Made by a program: the position numbers and the translations under genes. Below, in pieces: positions 1-10,600 of a stretch of 17,349 bases of DNA; within the stretch, counting starts at the first letter, position 1, and every line of letters begins with the position of its first letter. The stretch lies in assembly GCA_027600665.1 (NCBI GenBank), contig JADGJL010000409.1, forward strand, positions 4,842-22,190, in the 5' to 3' direction. Under the pieces are notes generated by a model. The model saw nothing but the letters and a program-made list of their open reading frames with translations, did no database searches and had not been told where the DNA came from. Origin of the DNA: Irineochytrium annulatum. Its lineage: Eukaryota; Chytridiomycota; Chytridiomycetes; Chytridiales; Chytridiaceae.

Positions 1-573
1 TTTTTTTTTTTGATTTACTCACGCTGCGCTTAAATTTTTAAATGTTTTGATTTTGTGCTTTGTTTATATTGGCTTTTACTTCAACGTGGTCAGCGCGAAG
101 CGCAAGGTTGCGAGCGGAAGGAAAGTATCGGAGATGGAGCAATGCGGAAGTTGGCATCTCATGTTAATATCGCTAAATAATTCTCGCGAGCTGTTTTCGA
201 TGCCGAAGGCTGTCGAGAGTTGTCGCAACTTGTTTATTTGTGGGTATTGTTGCTACATTCGTGGCTGTTGCTCTGTTTGAATCATACTTTGTGCGCGCAC
301 AGGTGGGAAGTGCAAACCTTAGCAGAATGAAGTTGTCAATAATATAAATTTGCAAGATGCGTGAGGCTTTGTCGTTGTTGTGTTGAGGCTTTGCCGTTAT
401 TCATGTGAAATCTTTCGTTGTTCGGCATGCATTCAACCGTACCGTCAACTTCAACATCAACGTAATTTCGCACCAGAGAGATCGAGCTTCACGAAAAAAT
501 CAGCTAAAATATATTGGTTCCTTTAACCACGAAGGTCTCTTAAAAGTTATACGGAAGAATTTGTATAAACATA
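1..573. other. Non-coding flank downstream of ERG11
   Basis: This AT-rich stretch opens with a T-run. Short open frames of about 60-77 codons exist on both strands, but they have no recognisable domain, no good splice context and no partner exon, so I do not call a gene. It holds the 3' flank of ERG11, which is transcribed leftward and stops at 576-574. An imperfect 15-bp direct repeat lies at 362-376 and 384-398. No tRNA or other RNA gene was recognised. Confidence 0.6.
362..398. repeat. Imperfect 15-bp direct repeat
   Basis: TGAGGCTTTGTCGTT at 362-376 recurs at 384-398 with a single T-to-C change; the two starts are 22 bp apart. It lies in the non-coding flank. Its function is unknown and chance local duplication is likely. 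Confidence 0.5.
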
Positions 574-2395
574 TTAGTGAGCCCTTCTCTCAATAATCAT
601 TTTGCTGCCCTTCTTGGGAACCACAATCAGAGACGTGAAGTCCGTTTCTGGGAACACATCTTTCCCATCGGGGCCCTTCGGTAGCCTCATCTTGAAGTGG
701 CGAACGAAAAGCGCAACGATAGCCTTATTCTGAAGGTACGCAAAGGCCTCTCCAATGCACCGGTGACGACCTAAACGTATTGAAAGAACATTAGGAGATC
801 AGCTACGAACAAAAACACTTCGAAAGCGAAAAGGTAACGCACCAGCACCAAACGGCAAGAAGTGGGATCTCGCGCTCTTCTGCGCGATGTCGACGCCGTT
901 GATGGTCCACTCGCTCGCTTCCTCGTCCGCGCTCTCGTGCCTCCTCGGGTTAAACTCGTACGAGTCCTCCCCCCACCTTTGCGGATCCAGGTGTGAGACC
1001 TGCGGCGCGGCGCAAAGAAAGTGACCCTTAGGGATGCTGAACCCTTTGAACTCGCAGTCCTCCTCGACTTTACGCATGACTGTGTGGATGGGCGCGTGCA
1101 GGCGGAGGGACTCCTTCATCACGTTCTCGAGGTGCGTCATCCGCTTAAGGGAATCGTAGTCAAGATCGGGGAGGAGGTGGGGAGGGGTGTCGGGATTGCC
1201 CGTGAGGACCATGGATTGCTCCTGCAAAATTTCTTGCCTACGAGGGAATTTTAAAAATAGTTCCGCAAACGAATCAAAGTAGACGGTGCTTACACAACGT
1301 CAGGCCGCCGGGCGAGCTCGAAGAGGATCCAGGCCGAGGTCGTCGAGCTAGTGTGCTGGCCAGCCATGAGCATCGCGATCATCATGTGGGCGACGGCGTC
1401 ATTCGACATCCGGGACCCGTCCTTGTACTCGGACGTCATAAGGGCTTGGAGGACGTCGACGTTATCGAAATCGTTGTTAGCCCTCCGCTCCTTGATGATG
1501 CGGTGGAAGAGGGTGGTCATCTCCTGGTGGGCGCGGTCGCGGTTGAAGTAGGACGGGAGCGGGAGCCAGCGGAAGAAGACATTAATGGGCGCGAGGCCGC
1601 GGTCGAGATCGTGGTACAGCTTCGAAACTGTCATGGAACAGTGTGGGTTACAAGGTCACCGGTCGAAGGAAATTGATGAGAAACCTACCAACACCATCGC
1701 GCAGCTGCTGACGGATTTCCTTGCCCATGAGAGTGTGGGACGCGGTACGGATCGTCAGCTCGGAAGTCTCAACGAAAGGCTCAATCTCAAACTCCTCCCC
1801 AGGCTTCGCCCCAGGCGCAAGCCCGTCCAAGAAAGGCAAAATCTCCTCGGTGAAGATCGGGATGTATTTCCGAAAGGCGGTGGTAGTAAGAGCGTCCTTC
1901 ACGAACTTCTTCTGCTCCATAAAGACAGAGTTGTGAACATCGTAAACGACCTCCTTCCCGAACACCGGCACAGTCAGCTTCTCGTAGGCGCCCTCGGCGG
2001 TGGCGTTCTTAATTTTAACGTTGAAGACGTTGTGGTTGCCGTCAGGACCAAGGCAGAAAGTCATCTTACGGCCAAGCATGATGAAAGTGAAGCAATCGCC
2101 AAACTCCTGCTGCTTCTGACGGAGGAACTCCACAGGTTGAACGCCGTAAGGGACCGTAGAGCCAATGAACGGGATAGTGTAGGGGACCATAGGAGGCAGG
2201 TTCTATTAATGGTAGTGAGATGCATGCTTCAAGTGTGCAGCAAGATCAACATACCTGACCCTCCTTGGTCTTGTTGCGGGACGTAAGGACAAAGGAAATG
2301 ATCGCGGTGGCAGTTACTACAAGAACGGCGAAGAGGACCGGGTTTAGGGTGGCGAAGGCCATCACTTTCGTGGCGAGCGTGTCGATGAGTCCCAT
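574..2395 (-). CDS. ERG11: Sterol 14-alpha-demethylase (CYP51)
   Basis: Cytochrome P450 that removes the 14-alpha-methyl group of lanosterol or eburicol in ergosterol synthesis on the ER membrane; the CYP51 family is the target of azoles. Exons (minus strand) are 2395-2255, 2202-1689, 1627-1294, 1237-843 and 770-574, giving 526 aa, normal for the family. All four introns (52-72 bp) are GT-AG and keep frame. The start is the only ATG giving the expected N-terminal hydrophobic anchor (about residues 10-38), followed by a Pro-rich hinge ending in IPFIGS. Family marks: VVYD with Tyr134, at the place of Candida Tyr132; I-helix AGQHTSS near 307-313; ExxR as ESLR; and heme loop FGAGRHRCIG with Cys466, split by the last intron inside the second Gly codon of FGAG. 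It is divergent from ERG13, another sterol-pathway gene. The gene looks intact. Confidence 0.96.
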
Positions 2396-2507
2396 GGTGT
2401 TGCAGGCCGTTCGATCACTGGACTGGCGCGGCTCGAGAGTCAGAAGGACAGCCCGTTGAAGGATCGGTTATTTAATGGCCCTGATGCTCACCACCGATAT
2501 TAAAGGC

Positions 2508-2531
2508 CGAATGCTCGAATGCTCGAATGCT
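2508..2531. repeat. Tandem repeat, 3 x CGAATGCT
   Basis: Three perfect head-to-tail copies of the 8-mer CGAATGCT lie 113-136 bp upstream of the ERG11 start codon. This is a plausible position for clustered transcription-factor sites, but no known motif was matched and replication slippage is an alternative. Confidence 0.85.
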
Positions 2532-2995
2532 GGGAGTCCTGGTAGAATTGAGCGTGTTTCCTTCTTCAAAAGCTCACGCGATATGCAGACGCAGTTCGGA
2601 CCATCGAACTTGGCGCTCGGTCCGGACAAAACAGTTTGATTCAGTGTCTGTCGTCATCCATGGCAATCGAATGTTCAGGCCTGGTGGGACGGAAGCGCAA
2701 TTTTAATTGGCTGAATTTCCAGACCCGCCAGTGATGCGGCGGCTGTGATCTCCAGAGAGCAACCGAACCACGGACCGACAAGTTTATCGGGCAATGGCAC
2801 CACTTGCCACGTCGCTAAGCCTGACATCAACCTGAGCCTGCATATCGAGACCGCCGGACATCCTATCACGACACTCCCGCTGCTGAGGGGCCACTCTCTG
2901 TGGGAAATCGATAGTTGCTGGGGTGGTGCATGAGAGGTGGAGCTCTTTTCTTTTAGGCTTCATCGTCCGTCACGGTCGAACTCCCAGGACTGCTC

Positions 2996-3005
2996 ATCAC
3001 ACCAG
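2996..3005 (+). promoter_or_regulatory. Possible sterol regulatory element (weak match)
   Basis: ATCACACCAG matches 8 of 10 bases of the classical SREBP element ATCACCCCAC. It sits about 145 bp upstream of the ERG13 start. SREBP-type factors control ERG11 and HMG-CoA synthase genes in several fungi. A 10-mer with two mismatches can arise by chance, so this is only a candidate. Confidence 0.2.
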
Positions 3006-3148
3006 CACCATCGTTGACCTATCTTATTTCCGCATTTCCTTTTATTTATCACTCGATTCTGGATTCAAATAAAGCCCGCGAGCCGCCGCCCTCCGTCACG
3101 CTTTCCCCTGCCTCCATCATACCTTCCTACCCGCCAACCTCACACGAA

Positions 3149-4732
3149 ATGCTCGGCTCGCAGGCCAACGACTACAACGTCGGCATCCACGCCATCGAGC
3201 TCTACGTCCCAAAGAAGGTACCGTTTCCCTATTACGAGTCCATCCCTTCCACTCTAGGATGCTTGCCAGATCGTCTGTTGCGATCTGGGATCTTACTCTT
3301 CGTTTTCGTGGTTTCTAGTATGTTAGCCAGACCGAGTTGGAGAAGTTTGATGGCGTGTCGGCCGGCAAGTACACCATCGGTCTCGGCCAGGCAAACATGG
3401 GCATTTGCGACGACAGGGAGGACATCAACTCCATCTGCTTGACTGGTTAGTTTCGCTTTCTTGTCTCACCAGGGATGTGTGCTAAATAACGTCTGTAATA
3501 GTCGTTCAGAACCTCCTTGAAAAGTACAATATTAACCCCCGCGATATTGGCCGCCTGGATGTCGGCACAGAGACGATCATTGACAAGTCAAAGTCCGTGA
3601 AGACCGTCCTCATGCAACTTTTCTCGGAGGTTGGCAACTTTGATGTGGAGGGTATCGACTCGAAGAATGCCTGCTACGGTGGCACCAACGCGCTCTTTAA
3701 CGCAATCAACTGGCTCGAGTCCTCGTACTGGGACGGCCGGTACGCCATCGTCGTCGCCGCCGATATCGCCGTCTATAAGTCCGGGAATGCGAGGCCGACT
3801 GGTGGCGCTGGCGCCGCCGCCATCCTCCTTGGCCGCGACGCACCTATCGTTTTTGACCAGGGTCTCCGTTCAACCTACATGACGCATGTTTGGGATTTTT
3901 ACAAGCCCGACCTTCATTCCGAGTACCCCGAAGTTGACGGCGCGCTTTCAAACGTCTGCTATACCCGCGCTATCGACATGACCTATCAGGGATACCTCGA
4001 CAAGTTCGCAAAGATTGTGAGTGCTTAACGTGTTTTGTTTTATGAAAGTGTGCAGTTGCTAAGCATTTCACATAGACCGGCGAAAACGCGAACCGGACAG
4101 TCGGCGATTACTACCTCTTCCACTGCCCTTACAATAAGCTCGTTCAAAAATCATTCGGCCGCCTCGCATACAACGACCTGCTTCGGGACCCCAGCTGCAA
4201 CGACTTCGCCGACCTGAGCCCTCGATTTGCGACCATCAAAGCGGAGGACTCCTTCACCGACAAGGAGCTCGAGAAAGCCTTCGTTGACTTTACCAAGCTT
4301 GATTTCGCCAAGAAGGTCAACCCGGGCCTCCTCGCCTCCAAAAATGTCGGCAACATGTACTGCGCCAGCGTCTACTCCGGCCTTGCCAGCCTCCTCTCCG
4401 AAGTCGCATCTGAGCAGCTGCTCCACAAGCGCATTATCCTCTTCTCCTACGGCTCCGGCCTGGCCGCCAGCATGTTCTCCTGCCACGTGCGGGGCTCTAC
4501 CACCACCATGGCGGCGAACCTTCGCGTGGCCGAGAGGCTCAAGGACCGTGTCGAGATCTCGCCGTCCCGCTACGACGCCATCATGGCTCTGAGGGAGGGC
4601 ACCCATAACGCACGCTCCTATAACCCGGTTTCTGTCACTGACAGCGACAGTCTCTTCCCGGGCACGTACTATCTCGAGAAGGTGGACGAAAAGTACCGGA
4701 GGGTGTACGTTCGCACGTCTCCCACCGCTTGA
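3149..4732 (+). CDS. ERG13: Hydroxymethylglutaryl-CoA synthase
   Basis: Condenses acetyl-CoA with acetoacetyl-CoA to HMG-CoA, the second step of the mevalonate pathway that feeds sterol synthesis. Exons are 3149-3217, 3319-3445, 3502-4016 and 4076-4732, giving 455 aa, close to cytosolic and fungal enzymes; no targeting extension precedes the conserved [11 protein letters not shown] start. Introns are 101, 56 and 59 bp, all GT-AG. Catalytic marks: the GTET segment with Glu89, the nucleophile Cys123 in the ACYGGTNA motif, and His253 in [13 protein letters not shown]. The C-terminal [10 protein letters not shown] segment is also typical. Coding exons are GC-rich in third positions, unlike CTR9 downstream. 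It faces ERG11 head to head. No break was seen. Confidence 0.97.
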
Positions 4733-4868
4733 TCTTGTTGTTTATTGCTGCCGATCATAGATATCTATCATTTTGTCCATTCGCTTATTTCCTTTTGGGT
4801 ATTTTAAGCAGTATGTTACCGCTGTGACGATTGAGGGAGTAGAAGGTTGGGAGTTACCTTAAACACCG

Positions 4869-4874
4869 AATAAA
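4869..4874 (+). terminator. Putative poly(A) signal, ERG13
   Basis: AATAAA lies 137 nt after the ERG13 stop and about 100 nt before the start of the next gene. It is the only canonical hexamer in that 242-bp gap, so the ERG13 3' end probably lies here. Fungal poly(A) signals are loose, so confidence is moderate. Confidence 0.4.
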
Positions 4875-4974
4875 AGTATTTTGCATTTTGTATATCAAGC
4901 TGTCGTGCCACACCCGCCCTGTGCGCCGTGTTTTTTTTTGTTCGAAGCACAAACGAGCACTTCGCACGTTCATT

Positions 4975-7435
4975 ATGGAGGAAGCCGATGGCAACAGCCC
5001 GTGGTCACACTTCACCCGGGAAGAACTCGACGCCGCCGCCAAAGTCCTCCGGGTGTACGTGGAGAACCCGGAGCTGAAGAGCCATGCCGCGTCCCACCCA
5101 GAGGTCTCGACGGTCCTGGCCCTCGCCCGACAGCTCATTGACGCCACGCCTGAGGAGCTGAAGGGCCGCCGCAGAGATCGCGCCAAGAAGAGGCTAGAGG
5201 AGGACCACAAGACGCTCGAGGTCACTGGGATTCGCAGCCTGCGCAAGGTCCGAATGGTGGGCATGACCGGCGGCAGCGTCGGGCTGCCTGCCCCGCCACG
5301 GGTTGGGGCCATTGAGACGAATGCGAAGTGGGCGGAGGAGGACGACGCGAGGATCGCGGGAGAGATAGCGACGGAGGGGGCTGCAATGCAGCTTTCTTGG
5401 ACGGGCGAGGCGGCAGCTGAGGATCCCATCGCGGCGTCGTCGGCATCCCTTCTTGTCGTCGACCCGAAGCCGGAGGATCTCCCGCCCCCACGGAAGTTGA
5501 ACTTTAAACGATCATGCCATATTTGCGGCAAGCTCTTCACGGAGCTCCATAGCTTCTACGATCAGATGTGCCCGGACTGTGCCCAGTTCAACTATGCCAA
5601 ACGGTTCTCGAAGGCTGACATGACAGGGCGGGTTTGTATCGTCACCGGAGCAAGAGTCAAGGTGTGTGTTCGTTGGATTCTCCCTCTTCTTCCTTTCTTC
5701 CTCGTGGCACATGCACAGAGTCGCAATTTCGTAGTAGCTCGCTACCTTGATGTTGTTGCGCTAGTGTTAATGTAATATCAATGTCTCCATAGCCTCCTAA
5801 TTGCCTCTGCATCCATTATTGGTGTTTGGGTGGAGGTTAATGTAGATACTTTCAACAAATTCCCTAGTAATTTCCCGCTTCCCCTTTTGATCTTTTTCGT
5901 GTCTCCGTAGTCCTAACAATTGTTCTCAGATCGGCTACGCAATCGCGCTGAAGCTTCTGCGAATGGGCGCTAAAGTCATTGTGACAACGCGCTTTCCTCA
6001 CAACGCCGCGGTTCGCTTCTCAGAGGAGCCAGATGCGGCGAATTTTAAGGGGCGGCTGACGATCTATGGTCTTGACTTCAGAGATTTGAGGATGCTTCAC
6101 CACTTCACCGCACATGTTAAGGCGGCCTTTGGTCGTCTTGACGTAATAATCAACAATGCCGCCCAGACGGTGCGACGCCCACCCGAGTTCTTCCGTCACT
6201 TGCTTGAAGGTGAAGGCGCCGATCTGCCGACGGCTGTTTTGGACGTCGCCGAGGTTATCGATGTCTTCCGGTCTCACCACGGCTTGTACGATTTCCGCCG
6301 GGTGACCGCGGACGGTGCAGGGCCGAGCGTGCCGAGCGTGACGAGCGGGAAGCTAGAAGTGGTTAACAATGGCAACGGGCAGACCGGCTCCGAGCAGATG
6401 ACGCTATCGACGTCTGGCGGACGGTTGCACGGCGTGACGCCCGCGATGGGCGCGACGGTCCCGTTCGGCGTAGGCTCGACCTCGCTGGATTTGAACGCTT
6501 CCGCTGGCATGTCGCAGGTGGCCGTGGTCGATGGGGACGGCGGGTTCGGGGAGGAAGTGTTTCCTCCGGGACTTTACGACAGGGACGATCAGCAGGTCGA
6601 TTTAAGGGTGGTGAACAGCTGGAAGCTGGAGATGGGACAGATTTCGACCGTCGAGATGATTGAGTGTCAGCTTATCAACTCGTTTGCGCCATGGATTCTC
6701 ATTTCGGAGCTTAAGGTGTGTATCATTTGCTTTGGGTTGCTTTGTACAAGTGCTGGTCTTCTGCTTTTGTTGTTAGATGTCATTGTATGCAAAATTTTAA
6801 TAAATTCTCTTCTTTCACATCTATGTTTGTGCGTCCCGTCCTCGTTCATCCTCTTATTGTTCCTACACTAAGCCGTGCATGATGGCGACCCATAGTCCTC
6901 GATGGAAGGAAGGGGACCCGGATGATAGCTTTGATAAGGTAAACTGCTTGACTATTATGACTATGACAGATCTTTGAAACGTTCCTCGAGTAGTACATTG
7001 TGAACGTTTCCGCTATGGAGGGGCAGTTCTATCGTAACAAGACCATCTTCCATCCTCATACGAATATGGCGAAAGGTGAGGCTTTTTCTTTCCTTAGTTG
7101 CTGTTGTAAACAAATCTTCATTCTATCCATCTAGCCTCTTTGAACATGATGACTCGGACGGCCGCGGCTGGGTTTGCTAAGGATAACATTTTCATGACAG
7201 CCGTCGACACAGGCTGGATTACCGACGAGAACCCCGTTGATCAGTGGGAGAAGCGAGCGCAACAACCACCCCCTCTAGATGAGTACGACGCAGCAATGAG
7301 GGTGCTCGACCCAGTTCTCTGTGGCGTGCGCGGGGAGGACAGGCTTTGGGGCGTATTTTTGGTAAGATTCCTTTATTGGGTCCGTTGCCCGCTTAACACC
7401 ATTACCAGAAAAATTATAGACCCACAAGGTGGTGA
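4975..7435 (+). CDS. Zinc-ribbon SDR-family protein, degenerate active site
   Basis: Predicted short-chain dehydrogenase/reductase-like protein of unknown substrate. Exons are 4975-5661, 5930-6715, 6873-6938, 6994-7075, 7135-7361 and 7409-7435, giving 624 aa, more than twice a classical SDR. The first ATG of the open frame is used. Order: a charged helical N-terminal part (1-180); CHIC (181-184) and CPDC (199-202), a likely zinc site; and a Rossmann fold from about 218 with TGARVKIG (224-231), where Lys229 replaces the usual middle Gly. NNAA is at 304-307 and a variable insert spans about 320-450. Then come NVSAMEG and TNMAK (536-540), where Thr replaces the Tyr of YxxxK, and VDTGW. From memory, related proteins in plants and amoebae share the zinc site and TNMAK; this was not searched. 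Introns of 268 and 157 bp are long for this window. It may bind NAD(P) without classical catalysis. It lies tandem with CTR9, 182 bp upstream. Confidence 0.85.
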
Positions 7436-7511
7436 TAAAAAGACAAGCCAGAGCTCCTCAATCTGTTGCCCGGCGACCTTGGAAAATAATAGTTTCACGC
7501 GTTTACGTTCT

Positions 7512-7519
7512 TATATAAT
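7512..7519 (+). promoter_or_regulatory. TATA-like element upstream of CTR9
   Basis: TATATAAT sits about 100 bp before the CTR9 start codon in the 182-bp gap after the SDR gene. It is the most TATA-like sequence in that gap. Assignment as a promoter is inference. Confidence 0.3.
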
Positions 7520-7617
7520 AATAGATGGGCTGTTGCTGTAGGCTGTCGGCCAAATGGGCAAGAGACCGAGTTCAAGCCTTCAGGCTTGTATCTCAACGAC
7601 CGTCCCTTCCAGCCGCG

Positions 7618-10600
7618 ATGTCAACTGTCATCGAAATACCGCTCTCCAACAGTCAGGAGATCCTCGAAGTCGACCTCAAGGATCCCGAGAGCACGGTGGG
7701 CAATATCTTGGAGATTCTGAAGAACGAGCGGTCACCATTGAAGCTGTATGTGGACTTCGCGGTTGGTGCCAACCTTGCCCGAACGCGTTGTTCTCGCTCA
7801 CACAGCGCGTAGAGGGCGTTCTACTCGAAGCTAGACAGAAAAGATGCCGCCGAGGGCTGCTTAAAGGCCGCTACGGAGGCCCCGGGAGGTCTGATTGCTC
7901 AACAAGAGCCGGTGTCATTAATCGCCGTAGATTTCGCGCACTTGAGCCGGGATCCTCACTTCGTACAAGTGCATTACATGCTCGCATGCCATTACATCGA
8001 CATGATCAGGCTGTTGCTCGATGGGCATTCAATTCCTGGAGAGACTAGAACTCCACAACAGCTGATGCAGCAAGTCACCGAGTTACTCAACAAAGCCGGT
8101 TTGGTCAATAACAAAGACACGTGGCTTATCATCATAAAAGGTACCAGAAAATTTCTGTGATTTGGGAGGCGTGGACTTATTGCTGTACGCGCAAAGGAAA
8201 CTATAGCCTCTTGATGAACAACGCCGAGGAGGCGGCGAAGATCTTCCGGTTTGCGCTTGATTCGGAAAGCACCAACGTGTCGGCTCTGATTGGATTGGTT
8301 AGTACGCGACAAATTTGGCCGTTTGTTCATACTGCTTTAACATGCCTCAGGCGACAGCTCTTTGCGCAAAAAGTGACTACCGGGGTGCCCTCGAGTGCTA
8401 TCAGCGGGTGCTTTGCTTGACGCCGGAGTCTGTCGAGACCCGCGTCGCCATCGGTATTTGCTATCATAAGTTGCAAATGGTAGAGGAGGCCACGCATGCC
8501 TTCAACAGAGTTTTGGAACTGGTAATTGCCCGGCGATGTTGCTTGCTTGTCTTCGTGGCGGTGGGAATGACTGGTTTCCTCGATGTAGGACCCAGAGAAC
8601 GCCGACGCGTTATCGCTTCTTGGCGTCATAGAATGGAACGCGGCGAGGGAGACGAACAATACGGGGGTGCTGATATCCGCGACAGAGAGGATCAATCAAG
8701 CCTTCACGACGGATAACAATAATCCAATTGCCTTAAGCTTATTAGGGGAGAGAGCGCTTATTCGAAGGGAATTTGAAAAAGTTCGCGACTTGATCCGTCT
8801 TCAGCTTGCTAAATGACTTTAGGTCGACCTTTTTGCATCGCTTGTGGAGAAGAATACAAACTCAAAAACCCTACGAGCGGATGCCTGTGCCTTGAAAGCG
8901 AAGAGGCGGCATATGGAAGTGAGCGATTTTCTTTAAAGTCTCTCACTAAATAATTTTGAAGGGGAAGTATCGCGAAGCTCTTGAATATTATCGGCAAGCA
9001 GTTGAGGGCAACAAAAGCTCGCCGATACATCAATACGGTCTTGGCCAGTGCTACATCTTCCAAGGTTGGGCTTTTTTTTTTATGAGCCTAATATTGAACG
9101 ATATAGGCGACTTCGACAAAGCGATCGAATGTTTCGAGAACGTGCTGAAGACCGAACCAGAAAACTTTGAATCTTTGAAAGTAGGTTTTTAAGCTTGATG
9201 TCGTAGTGGTAATGTACTTTGCAACAGCGTCTTGCATCATTATATTGCCGCAAGCCGGAGACGCGGACGAAGGCGATGGAATGCTTTAAAAAGTTGCGCG
9301 GCTTGTTCTCAGCCGTGCGCGGCGGCACGGATTCCAAGGCGGATGAGGACGTTGCACTAATTGACGAGCCTGAGATACAACAAGAGCTTGCTCAGCTATA
9401 CGAGTCCGTTAATCCGAAAATCGCTTTGGCCGGTAGGCTTTATGGCGCGACGGTATTTTAAGCAGGCAAGGTTACCGAAACGCGCTTCAAATGCTGGAGG
9501 CTTCGAAGTCAAGCGTTCCCTGCGAGCTCTATAACAACATCGGGGCATTGTATCATATTCAAAGAAGTGCGTAAACTGCCTGCGTTATCCGGCGTCTAAT
9601 ATACTCTCTAGACAATCCTGAAAGCGCGATGGCTTTTTATCAGAGAGCGATCGAGAGATCTCGTGAGCTAGCTGGCACCGGTGAAACGCATTCTCGGTCA
9701 CCGGATCAAATTGTTGCCGAAATGTCGGGCACGACCATACAATTCAACCTCGCGAGGGTACTCGAGGATATGGGTGATTTCGACCGAGCCGAAAAGTTGC
9801 ACAGGACGATTTTGGATACGCATCCTGCTTACGTTGAGAGTTCGTTTGCGTCACATTTGTTCGGCTGATGGTCTTCAAATATTAGGCACGCTACGGTTGG
9901 CGCATATCTTGTTGACACGCGGAAAGATGGCGGAGGCGCGCAATATGATTCAGGGTGCCGTAGAGGCCGACCGGAAAAACATCTTGGCATCACTTTTGCT
10001 TGGACATTATTTCGTCGAGGATAAATCTTTGGGCATGAATCGTTTCAAGGAGGCGAGGAGAGTGTTTGAGGAGCTTTTGCAGAAAGTGGACAAACACGAG
10101 CCGTACGCACTGTAGGTGGCAATGATCCCGTGAAGATCTTAATATCCATTCGATCAGTTGCAGCGTTGGAAACATCAATTTGATCTTCTCAAAAATTGAC
10201 CAGAAGAATGTGGGCGATGCGATTGACGGCTTCAGCTTTAACAGGACCTAATAGCGCGATACCCACGCGAGGCGAGCGTTCGAATTTTTTGACAAGGCCT
10301 TAAAGCTTGATAACAAGAATGTGTATGCTGCAGCCGGTATTGGCATTGCACTTGCAGAGGTCGGGCGGTTACCGGAAGCCCGAGAGGTGTTGTCTCAGGT
10401 AACCATATGCTCCAAGAAGGGGTTAATTCATGTCGATTTTCATAGGTGCAAGAGAGTTCGTCAAATATGCCCTTCATATCCATCAGCCTCGCTCACGTCT
10501 TAGTCGAGCTTATGCAGCCGAAGCTGGCGATTACATTGGTGAGCGCCTGCGGCTAGATTTGTATACTAAAATTATTAGTATGAAAAGGTGCTCAAGCGCG

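Larger units (their letters stand above)
2396..3148. promoter_or_regulatory. Divergent ERG11/ERG13 intergenic region
   Basis: These 753 bp between two start codons must hold both promoters. Open frames inside (for example around 2675-2933) have no recognisable family and overlap each other, so I reject them as genes. Seen here are three tandem copies of CGAATGCT (2508-2531), a reversed CCAAT box (ATTGG at 2706-2710), and a weak sterol-regulatory-element-like site (2996-3005). A pyrimidine-rich stretch (about 3026-3055) lies about 95-120 bp before the ERG13 start. Co-regulation of the pair is an inference from the arrangement. Confidence 0.7.

Noticed and set aside
1585..2286. 233-codon plus-strand open frame antisense to ERG11
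   Set aside because: It mirrors GC-rich ERG11 exons, runs across a verified ERG11 intron, and has no recognisable domain.
2599..2634. Inverted GTTCGGACC/GGTCCGGAC-type segments upstream of ERG11 considered as a tRNA or hairpin
   Set aside because: They do not form a cloverleaf and lack A- and B-box sequences; pairing is imperfect.
2675..2933. Short open frames between ERG11 and ERG13
   Set aside because: They overlap each other on opposite strands, have no recognisable motif, and fall where the two promoters must be.
4151..4606. 151-codon minus-strand open frame antisense to ERG13 exon 4
   Set aside because: It is a shadow of a strongly conserved enzyme exon with biased third codon positions and has no family match.
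4854..5540. 228-codon minus-strand open frame antisense to the first SDR exon
   Set aside because: It is rich in Ser, Arg and Ala as expected for the reverse of a GC-rich exon; the sense frame carries the clear zinc and Rossmann motifs.
5662..5929. Possible intron-hosted snoRNA in the long SDR intron
   Set aside because: A TGATGTT resembles a C box, but there is no matching D box or terminal stem.
8141..8168. 28-bp intron alternative after CTR9 exon 2
   Set aside because: It breaks the frame. The 56-bp intron 8141-8196 keeps frame and restores the TPR spacing.
10112..10163. Later acceptor (AG at 10163) for CTR9 exon 13
   Set aside because: It also keeps frame but loses two residues relative to the Ctr9 family; the acceptor at 10157 gives the expected length.
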